DNA of 64,000 nt, taken from the NCBI GenBank assembly GCA_038237475.1, contig JBBRYS010000006.1:329257-393256 (forward strand), given 5' to 3'. The stretch is from JAOAPY01 sp038237475. GTDB lineage: Bacteria; Acidobacteriota; Blastocatellia; Pyrinomonadales; Pyrinomonadaceae. Below, in pieces: positions 57,879 to 64,000 of this stretch. Every line of letters starts with the position of its first letter. Within the stretch, counting starts at the first letter, position 1. The translations under genes were made by a program, and so were the position numbers. A model generated the notes under the pieces. That model was not told the origin of the DNA and searched no databases. It worked only from the letters and a program-made list of their open reading frames with translations.

Positions 57879-60592
57879 CTGGAAACGAGATTCGCGAAAA
57901 ATTCCTGGCTTACTTCGAGCGAAACGGGCACACGCGCGTGCGTTCGTCGCCGCTTTTGCCTGCCAACGATCCGACCCTGCTGTTTACCAACGCCGGGATG
58001 AATCAGTTCAAAGGTGTCTTCCTGGGACTGGAAAAGCGCGACTATGTGCGCGCGGCGTCGTCGCAGAAATGTGTGCGCGCCGGGGGCAAGCACAACGACC
58101 TTGACGAAGTAGGCAAGACTGCGCGGCACCAGACATTTTTCGAGATGTTGGGAAATTTTTCTTTCGGCGATTACTTCAAGGAAGATGCGATCAAGTTTGC
58201 CTGGGACTTTCTCGTCAACGAGCTAAAGCTCGATCCTGAGCGAATGTGGTTCACGGTTTTTGGCGGTGACGACGAGGTCGCAGAAGATGTTGAGGCCGCA
58301 ACTCTCTGGGAGAAAGTCGGCGCCAGGCCGGAACGAATTTTACGCTTCGGCCGCAAGGATAATTTCTGGCAAATGGCCGAGACAGGTCCCTGTGGCCCAA
58401 ATTCCGAAATTAATTATTACCTCGGCGAGCATCCGGAGGATCCAAACTTCAATCGCGCGGAACTGGTTAACGGACCAGGCGATACGACGATGGAGATCTG
58501 GAACCTCGTGTTCATGCAGTACAACCGCTTAGAAGTTGGGCAGGGACAGTACAAACTTGAGCCATTGCCAAAGCCCGCGGTTGATACGGGTTTGGGACTG
58601 GAGCGAACCGCGGCCATCCTCCAGGGCAAGTTCTCAAATTACGACACTGATCTGATTCGGCCTATGGTTGAATTCACGGCCAGGCTGGCGGATCGCCCTT
58701 ACGAATCTGACACGCAGGAAGGTTTTGCCATGCGTGTAATTGCCGATCATGCGCGCGCCACGGCCTTTCTGATCGCTGACGGTATTCTGCCCGGGAATGA
58801 AGGCAGAAATTACGTGCTACGAAAGATCATGCGCCGCGGGATCTACCAGGGCCGTCACACGCTCGGCTTTGACGGGTTGTTCTTCAACAAGGTCACAAAC
58901 TTTGTCGTTGATGAGATGGCGTTGGCTTATCCCGAGCTGGAAGCACAGCGGGGTTTCATCGAGAAGATGGTGAAACTTGAAGAAGAGCGCTTCGGCGCAA
59001 CTATGACTGTGGGGTTGAGCAAGCTTGATGAATTATTTTCTTCGACGCAGGCAGAAGTTCCTGAATACAAAACGCTGGCCCGGCTCTACGATACGTTTGG
59101 TACGCCGCGAGATTTGATTCGGGTAAGGCTGGAAGAACGTGGATTTGCGGTTGATGAAGACCAGTTTAATCAAGCCTTCGATGCAGCCTTGCAGGAGTTA
59201 CAAGCGACCAGCGTGGTTGAGAAGACTGGCGGGAAAGCAGTAAAGTCCGCGGCCTTCGACGGCGAAGACCTCGAGAAATCTCAATTTCGCGGTTATGAAG
59301 TTACCCGGCTGGAAGGGCCGCGCGTGCTCGCATTAAGCGGCGGAGAAACGGTCGGCAGGCTCAATGAGGGAGATGAAGGTGAAGTAGTGTTTGACCAGAC
59401 GCCTTTCTACGCGGAAAGCGGTGGACAGGTGGGCGACGTGGGCAGATTGTTATCCGGTGACTCAATCTCCGGAGCCAGTATGAACGCTACCGTGACCGAC
59501 ACTTACGCGCCGGTTCCGGGCTTGATCGTTCACAAAATCAAAGTGGAGCAGGGAACCCTGCAGGTTGGTGACACAGTCACGGCCGAGGTTGACGTTGAGA
59601 AGCGTGACGCCACGCGGCGCAATCACACGGCGACGCATCTAATGCATGCCGCGCTGCGCGAAGTGCTGGGCACGCATGTGAAACAGGCGGGCTCTGTCGT
59701 CGCACCCACCTACCTGCGTTTTGACTTCACTCACTATCAACCGCTGACGGAAGCGGAAACCGAAGAGATAGAGCGGTTGGTTAACTCTCATATCCTGCGG
59801 AACGAGCCGGTGCAGACCGATGAGATGGCCATTGAAGAAGCCATGCGCTCGGGAGCGATGGCCCTTTTCGGCGAGAAATACGGCGAAAAAGTGCGCGTGC
59901 TCTCCATCAATGGCAGGCAGGCAGTATTTTCCCGGGAGCTTTGTGGTGGTACGCACGTGCGCGCCACCGGCGACATTGGGGTCTTCAAGATCGTGAGCGA
60001 TGAGTCAATAGCCTCGGGCGTCCGTCGCATCAGAGCCGTCACCGGCATCGATGCCTACGAGCGCTTTCGCGAAGACGAATTGCTTATCGATCAAGTAGCG
60101 AATGAACTGCGCACGTCGCGGACAGAACTACCAGTCGTCATCGGCAAGCTGCAGGAAGAGCTGAAAAAAGCGCGACGTGAAGTTGACGGACTCCGCATGA
60201 AGCTTGCCAGTGGCGCCGGCAGCGCGTCTGCCAACGGCGACGAGGTGCGTGAGATCGCCGGCATAAAAGTGCACGCTCGTGAAGCAAGCGGTCTTGATGC
60301 AGCGGGAATGCGTCAGCTTTCCGATACCCTGCTGGCGCGGATCAAGTCCGGGGTAGTGGTGCTTGGCCGCAGCGGCGAAGGCAAGGCATCGATCATCGTT
60401 CGAACTTCCGCAGACGTGGCGGGGAGAGTTCCTGCAGGTCAGGTAATCAAAGAGCTTGCTCCTATGATTGGCGGCAAGGGCGGCGGCAAACCGGACCTGG
60501 CCGAAGGCGGCGGCAATCAGCCCGAGAAACTCAATGACGCCCTGGCCGCGAGTTACGGTGTGATTGAGAAGTTGTTGAGTCGGGCGAGTTGA
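57875..60592 (+). CDS. alaS: Alanyl-tRNA synthetase
   Basis: About 905 residues from ATG 57875 (MTGNEIREKFLAYFERNGHT, the family's normal beginning); an in-frame ATG at 57830 lacks a ribosome site. Catalytic core: RVRSSPLLPANDPTLLFTNA, GMNQFKGVFLG, ETGPCGPNSEINYYLGEHP. The editing domain has RRNHTATHLMHAALREVLGT (HxxxH) and ELCGGTHVRATGDIGVFKIV. The C-terminal C-Ala domain follows (GGKGGGKPDLAEGGGNQPEK). Full length, in the cytoplasm. The start context with the minicistron is unusual. Confidence 0.96.
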   Translation: MTGNEIREKFLAYFERNGHTRVRSSPLLPANDPTLLFTNAGMNQFKGVFLGLEKRDYVRAASSQKCVRAGGKHNDLDEVGKTARHQTFFEMLGNFSFGDYFKEDAIKFAWDFLVNELKLDPERMWFTVFGGDDEVAEDVEAATLWEKVGARPERILRFGRKDNFWQMAETGPCGPNSEINYYLGEHPEDPNFNRAELVNGPGDTTMEIWNLVFMQYNRLEVGQGQYKLEPLPKPAVDTGLGLERTAAILQGKFSNYDTDLIRPMVEFTARLADRPYESDTQEGFAMRVIADHARATAFLIADGILPGNEGRNYVLRKIMRRGIYQGRHTLGFDGLFFNKVTNFVVDEMALAYPELEAQRGFIEKMVKLEEERFGATMTVGLSKLDELFSSTQAEVPEYKTLARLYDTFGTPRDLIRVRLEERGFAVDEDQFNQAFDAALQELQATSVVEKTGGKAVKSAAFDGEDLEKSQFRGYEVTRLEGPRVLALSGGETVGRLNEGDEGEVVFDQTPFYAESGGQVGDVGRLLSGDSISGASMNATVTDTYAPVPGLIVHKIKVEQGTLQVGDTVTAEVDVEKRDATRRNHTATHLMHAALREVLGTHVKQAGSVVAPTYLRFDFTHYQPLTEAETEEIERLVNSHILRNEPVQTDEMAIEEAMRSGAMALFGEKYGEKVRVLSINGRQAVFSRELCGGTHVRATGDIGVFKIVSDESIASGVRRIRAVTGIDAYERFREDELLIDQVANELRTSRTELPVVIGKLQEELKKARREVDGLRMKLASGAGSASANGDEVREIAGIKVHAREASGLDAAGMRQLSDTLLARIKSGVVVLGRSGEGKASIIVRTSADVAGRVPAGQVIKELAPMIGGKGGGKPDLAEGGGNQPEKLNDALAASYGVIEKLLSRAS

Positions 60593-60608
60593 TAGCAGTT
60601 TTGGATCT

Positions 60609-61061
60609 TTAGATTTTCACCTGCTCACGCTCAGTCCGGGAGGTTCCCATATCCAGGAACTTCCGCCGGTACCGGCCTTCGGGCATCATGCAACTATCGA
60701 ACTTGCCAAATACTCGATAACGGTTTTGCGCGACGATGTTGTAGAGCCAGTCACGAATTGGTCGAGGTAAGACCTTTCCCACCGCAGCCAGGCTCCAAAT
60801 CCCACCCAGGGCTTTACCCAGCGACAGGATCGCATCCGACCGCGCCAGCAACCGCTCGTCCGGTTCCTCGTAATTCATCACCACGTAGACAGTATCAAGC
60901 TCGTGTGGATCCGCCCCGTGACGTATCAAGATCGCAGCTGCGACATCGCTCTGCAGTGAGGCAAAGAGCAGCCGGTCGTGCCGATCGTGTTTCAGTAAAA
61001 ACTGAACCAGCCGATTGCACAGCCCGCAGACCCCGTCATAAAGAACAATTGGATTGGACAT
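60609..61061 (-). CDS. DCC-family thiol-disulfide oxidoreductase
   Basis: About 150 residues from ATG 61061 (MSNPIVLYDGVCGLCNRLVQ, containing the DxxCxxC core). An earlier in-frame start (61139) would run into the dispersed repeat. It continues HDRHDRLLFASLQSDVAAAI, SDAILSLGKALGGIWSLAAV and GKVLPRPIRDWLYNIVAQNR, which is typical of the DUF393/DCC family. The family is thought to act in redox reactions, but substrates are mostly unknown. It is convergent with alaS (16-base gap). Confidence 0.88.
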   Translation of the reverse strand: MSNPIVLYDGVCGLCNRLVQFLLKHDRHDRLLFASLQSDVAAAILIRHGADPHELDTVYVVMNYEEPDERLLARSDAILSLGKALGGIWSLAAVGKVLPRPIRDWLYNIVAQNRYRVFGKFDSCMMPEGRYRRKFLDMGTSRTEREQVKI

Positions 61062-61103
61062 CGTGTTCACCCTTGCCGCATCATTCCCGCACAGCCTACC
61101 ACC

Positions 61104-61190
61104 TTGGGACCGCACGCTTCCAGCGTGCTTAAGTGTCAACGAAGGCCTTGCAGTATTTAACGAAGCGATTCGCGCAGCGTGCGGTCCCAG
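61104..61190. repeat. REPIN-like inverted repeat doublet, copy 3
   Basis: Left arm TTGGGACCGCACGCTTCCAG; right arm GCAGCGTGCGGTCCCAG. The spacer is about 40 bases, shorter than in the other copies. It lies between the DCC gene and the MDR oxidoreductase gene. Confidence 0.75.
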
Positions 61191-61248
61191 AGGGGCTGAA
61201 GTTGGGAGGGGGGCCTTGTTGGTTTTAGAGAAGGTTATAGATCAAAAG

Positions 61249-61272
61249 GCGGCACGATGGAAGCGTGCGGTC
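61249..61272. repeat. Single REPIN arm (half copy)
   Basis: GGCACGATGGAAGCGTGCGG matches the right arm of the doublet family, with no left partner nearby. It is 22 bases before the MDR oxidoreductase start, so it could lie in that gene's leader. Confidence 0.55.
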
Positions 61273-61294
61273 TTGCGGAGGAATCATCGCGGTT

Positions 61295-62290
61295 ATGGAA
61301 AACAAACAATTCTTACTGGTTAGCCGGCCCACCGGGGCGCCGTCGCTGGATAATTTCAAATTAGTCAATGCTGAGGTGCCGCAACCGCGCGATGGAGAAG
61401 TGCTGGTCCGCACTCAATACCTGTCCGTTGACCCTTACATGCGCGGGCGCATGACTGATCGCAAGTCATATGTCCCACCCTTTGCCCTGAATGAAGTCGT
61501 CAGCGGTGGCGGAGTCGGCGAGGTGATCGAGTCCCGCTCAAATAAATTTAAGGTCGGAGACATAGTCAGCGGCAACTTTCCCTGGAAGCTTTTTTCGGTT
61601 GTCGCCGACCAAGCGCTACAGCGGGTTGATCCCGAACTCTTGCCGGTCTCGACAGCCCTGGGAGTGCTCGGTATGCCGGGACTCACTGCATATTTTGGGT
61701 TGCTCGAAATTGGCAAACCGCAGCCCGGTGAAACTGTAGTCGTTTCAGGGGCCGCGGGTGCGGTCGGCACCGTCGTCTGTCAGATAGCGAAACTCAAAGG
61801 GTGCCGTGTAGTCGGGATTGCGGGCAGTGACGAGAAGTGCGATTACTGCAAAGACGAACTCGGCGTTGATACGATGGTGAACTATAAGACGGCCGACTTG
61901 AAACGAGAATTAAGAGAGGCTTGCCCTGACGGAGTGGATGTTTATTTTGATAACGTCGGCGGTGACATTTCCGATCTGCTTTTGAACATGATCAATCACG
62001 GTTCGCGTACCATTATTTGTGGACAAATAGCACTCTACAACCTGGAAAAGCCCGAACCCGGTCCGCGGGTGCAGCCCCACCTGCTCGTTAACAGCTCTTT
62101 GATGCAGGGATTCATCATCACTGACTATGCAGCCCAATATGAGAAAGGAGTTCGGCAACTAGCCCAGTGGATAGGTGAAGGAAAGTTGAAGTACACAGAG
62201 AACATCGTCGAAGGGTTCGAGAATACGCCCCGCGCTTTTCTAGGTTTGTTCAGCGGTGAGAATCTGGGCAAGCAACTGGTGAAGATTTAA
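61295..62290 (+). CDS. NADP-dependent oxidoreductase, MDR/quinone-oxidoreductase type (CurA-like)
   Basis: About 331 residues from ATG 61295 (MENKQFLLVSRPTGAPSLDN). It has QYLSVDPYMRGRMTDRKSYV at about 42-61, GEVIESRSNKFKVGDIVSGN, the nucleotide motif VVVSGAAGAVGTVVCQIAKL, KGCRVVGIAGSDEKCDYCKD and FIITDYAAQYEKGVRQLAQW near the end. It reduces alpha,beta-unsaturated ketones or aldehydes with NADPH; no zinc ligands are seen. A later in-frame ATG is not needed. It is monocistronic and flanked by repeats on both sides. Confidence 0.92.
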   Translation: MENKQFLLVSRPTGAPSLDNFKLVNAEVPQPRDGEVLVRTQYLSVDPYMRGRMTDRKSYVPPFALNEVVSGGGVGEVIESRSNKFKVGDIVSGNFPWKLFSVVADQALQRVDPELLPVSTALGVLGMPGLTAYFGLLEIGKPQPGETVVVSGAAGAVGTVVCQIAKLKGCRVVGIAGSDEKCDYCKDELGVDTMVNYKTADLKRELREACPDGVDVYFDNVGGDISDLLLNMINHGSRTIICGQIALYNLEKPEPGPRVQPHLLVNSSLMQGFIITDYAAQYEKGVRQLAQWIGEGKLKYTENIVEGFENTPRAFLGLFSGENLGKQLVKI

Positions 62291-62292
62291 GA

Positions 62293-62397
62293 CCTGGGAC
62301 CGCACGCATCCTGCGTGCTCAAGTCACGATGAAGGCCCCACGGTCTAGAGAAGACTGTTGGTCACACTTAGCACGCTGGAGTGCGTGCGGTCCCAGG
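62293..62397. repeat. REPIN-like inverted repeat doublet, copy 4
   Basis: Left arm CCTGGGACCGCACGCATCCT, right arm GTGCGTGCGGTCCCAGG, about 60 bases of unique spacer. It begins three bases after the MDR oxidoreductase stop codon and could act as its transcript end structure. Confidence 0.8.
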
Positions 62398-62405
62398 TTG
62401 GAACC

Positions 62406-62633
62406 TTACTTGCCGTGGTTCAGATGAAATTCGCCGGAACGCCAGAGCCTGGCGAAGGTGCGCCGAAATTCCTCAGATCGCGTCTTGTGATCGAGCACCC
62501 AGCGCGACACGACTGTCCTCATCTCGCGCTCTGAAGGCTCAGACTTCTTCAAGGTACTGCCACTCACGGCAGGCTCGCTGTTTGTTGGTTGTCCGCGCTT
62601 CCGAAGCAGGCGGATGGGACGATTTGATGGCAT
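62406..62633 (-). CDS. Small basic protein of unknown function
   Basis: A 75-residue protein. A strong GGAGGA sits seven bases before ATG 62633, which makes it credible. It is rich in Arg, Ser, Thr and Glu (NRPIRLLRKRGQPTNSEPAV, then REMRTVVSRWVLDHKTRSEE, FRRTFARLWRSGEFHLNHGK). The C-terminal half looks like an amphipathic helical unit. I recognise no family. It is convergent with the MDR gene, with a REPIN-like repeat between them. Confidence 0.6.
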   Translation of the reverse strand: MPSNRPIRLLRKRGQPTNSEPAVSGSTLKKSEPSEREMRTVVSRWVLDHKTRSEEFRRTFARLWRSGEFHLNHGK

Positions 62634-62812
62634 TTTAATTCCTCCAATTTGTTAACGCGCAGGCGCCCACCAAAAAGGACCAGCAAACAAAAATGTTTTT
62701 GAGCGACAGTGACTCACGATGAGTCAATGACCCTTTTTGCCTGCCGCTTGCGCGTTAGTCAGATGAGTGGATGGACCTACGATTTTCAAGTGAACTAGAC
62801 GAGGAGAAAAAG

Positions 62813-63898
62813 ATGTCTACTGCAGTACTTGAGACTAAAGAAGTATCGAACCCGCAGGGCCACAGCAACACGCCGCCCCGACTCGAGGGTGAGGTGACTT
62901 CGCCCGAAGCGGAGTTGACGCGTCTAATAACCGCCAGCCTGGGCGCGCAGACCGTTTACGTAGCTGCAAAGCTCGGCATTGCCGACCTGCTGATCTTTGG
63001 TCCGAAAAATGTCGACGAACTTGCGGCCGCGACCGAGACTGATGCGCCATCCCTATACAGAGTGTTGCGGGCCCTTGCATCCAATGGAGTCTTCACGGAG
63101 GTCGCGGATCGCGTTTTCGCTTTGACCCCCACGGCCCAGTTGCTCCGTTCAGACTCCCCGCGATCATTGCGTGATCTCGCGATCTTCATGGGTGAGGACT
63201 GGCACTGGAAAGTGTGGGGACGCACGTTGTACAGCGTTCGCACCGGAAAGCCGGCGTGGAGCGAGACGCACGGGCAAGAAGTGTTTCCATACTTCGAGGC
63301 GAATCCTGAGGCGTCAAGGATTTTTAACCAGGCGATGACAAGCCTTTCTAATTTGGCCATCCAGGCCGTGGTCGACGGTTACGATTTTTCCAGTATTGAG
63401 ACTCTGGTGGACGTCGCCGGGGGTCACGGCCGCTTGCTGACATCGATCCTAAGCGCCAATCCGCCTCTGCGCGGCGTGCTGTTTGACTTACCGCATGTGA
63501 TTGAGGGAGCGAAAGAAAGTCTCAAGTCCAATGACGCCGGATCACGGTGTGAGGTTGTCAGCGGCGATTTCTTTGAGGCGGTTCCGCCCGGCGCGGATGC
63601 TTATTTGATGAAGCACATCATTCACGACTGGGATGATGAGCGCGCGCTGGTGATCCTGAAAAATATCAGGCGCGTGATGCAAAGCAATGGTCGCGTACTG
63701 TTGGTCGAAGCGGTAATTACTTCCGGCAACCAGGCCGACCTCGGTAAGTTGCTGGACATTGAGATGCTTGTGTCTCCGGGAGGCAAAGAACGGACGGCAG
63801 TTGAGTACAGGGAACTATTCGCGCGCGCCGGTCTGCGTCTGACCCGCATCGTTCCGACCAACTCACCCTACAGTGTGATCGAGGGTATTGCTGCGTGA
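62813..63898 (+). CDS. SAM-dependent O-methyltransferase (acetylserotonin/hydroxyneurosporene type)
   Basis: About 361 residues from ATG 62813 (GAGGAG before it); an in-frame start at 62771 adds 14 residues. An N-terminal dimerisation winged helix (SLGAQTVYVAAKLGIADLLI; DAPSLYRVLRALASNGVFTE; ALTPTAQLLRSDSPRSLRDL) precedes the methyltransferase fold with LVDVAGGHGRLLTSILSANP and the catalytic-region DAYLMKHIIHDWDDERALVI, then LVEAVITSGNQADLGKLLD. It is a methyltransferase-2 family enzyme of secondary metabolism; the substrate is unknown. A standalone gene at the window end. Confidence 0.9.
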   Translation: MSTAVLETKEVSNPQGHSNTPPRLEGEVTSPEAELTRLITASLGAQTVYVAAKLGIADLLIFGPKNVDELAAATETDAPSLYRVLRALASNGVFTEVADRVFALTPTAQLLRSDSPRSLRDLAIFMGEDWHWKVWGRTLYSVRTGKPAWSETHGQEVFPYFEANPEASRIFNQAMTSLSNLAIQAVVDGYDFSSIETLVDVAGGHGRLLTSILSANPPLRGVLFDLPHVIEGAKESLKSNDAGSRCEVVSGDFFEAVPPGADAYLMKHIIHDWDDERALVILKNIRRVMQSNGRVLLVEAVITSGNQADLGKLLDIEMLVSPGGKERTAVEYRELFARAGLRLTRIVPTNSPYSVIEGIAA

Positions 63899-64000
63899 GA
63901 TTCTGGAGTGGGCCGCCCCCACCAGGGGGGGCCCCCCCCGGGGAGGGGACCGGGGGGGAAGTGGCCCGCAGCCGATAAAACGAGGGCGGGTCGGGGGGCC
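63899..64000. other. G/C-homopolymer tail, probable contig-end artefact
   Basis: After the methyltransferase stop, the sequence becomes almost only G and C runs (GGGGGGGCCCCCCCCGGGG at about 63924, then GGACCGGGGGGGAAG). This is unlike every other stretch of the window, and it is likely low-quality sequence at a contig edge rather than biology. Its real content cannot be judged. Confidence 0.7.

Overview
The window is about 64 kb of bacterial chromosome, roughly 56-60% GC in the genes, with short operons on both strands and no rRNA or tRNA gene that I could find. The gene set suggests an acidobacterium, most likely class Blastocatellia. It includes MoxR/DUF58/SpoIIM, bactofilins, many secreted DUF885, S9 and M1-type peptidases, PadR-linked ABC-2 transporters with a 'permease prefix' protein, a lone AmrS radical SAM enzyme, and dispersed inverted GGGACCGCACGC repeats. 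That placement is inference from gene content and repeats, not a database match.

Layout. 1-5.0 kb: MoxR tail, DUF58 protein, convergent SpoIIM-family protein, then three bactofilins in a row ending in a strong terminator. 5.1-9.7 kb: operon of a HEAT-repeat/cyclophilin fusion, an M1-like protein whose HEXXH motif is broken, and a DUF4112 membrane protein. 9.9-12.9 kb (minus): four-gene operon of a large membrane protein, a small coiled-coil protein, an HU protein and an SAF-like protein. The HU and the coiled-coil protein both carry two copies of a T(R/Q)PDY motif, one at the exact C-terminus. 13-24.4 kb: metabolic and secreted proteins (YgiD-type dioxygenase, GNAT, dienelactone hydrolase, fatty acid desaturase, DUF885, QueG, AmrS). 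24.6-28 kb: nested inverted repeat, flavin oxidoreductase, S9 peptidase.

28.1-32.2 kb: a low-GC cassette (PadR regulator, permease-prefix protein, ABC ATPase, ABC-2 permease) enclosed by 27-bp inverted repeats starting TG, with subterminal repeats spaced 21-22 bp. It looks like a transposase-free mobile cassette with IS21-style ends. 32.2-37.8 kb: a beta-oxidation operon fadN-fadA-fadE whose promoter spacer is a near-perfect FadR-type operator. 37.8-38.7 kb: a four-helix-bundle (S23-type) gene between arrays of a 7-bp AGATCTC repeat. 38.7-44.7 kb: MBL hydrolase, PDZ protein, large secreted protein, DUF2062, and an RsbW-like kinase with two STAS antagonists.

44.9-64 kb: AroA-AroK fusion, B12-binding radical SAM protein, phenylalanine hydroxylase, DUF4097, PrmC, DUF5658, HtrA protease, a small CxxC protein, alpha/beta hydrolase, a PrkA-like fragment, TruB, RecX, AlaS, DCC protein, MDR oxidoreductase and an O-methyltransferase. 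The last 100 bases are G/C homopolymers and look like a contig-end artefact.

The strongest new observation is upstream of the phenylalanine hydroxylase gene. A 33-codon leader ORF with five Tyr codons within seven is followed by a segment 1:2 pause hairpin, a possible 2:3 antiterminator and a 21-bp terminator stem with a T run. This is a complete classical attenuator that would couple tyrosine synthesis to Tyr-tRNA charging. Next in interest are the PDY-tailed HU operon and the transposase-free ABC cassette.
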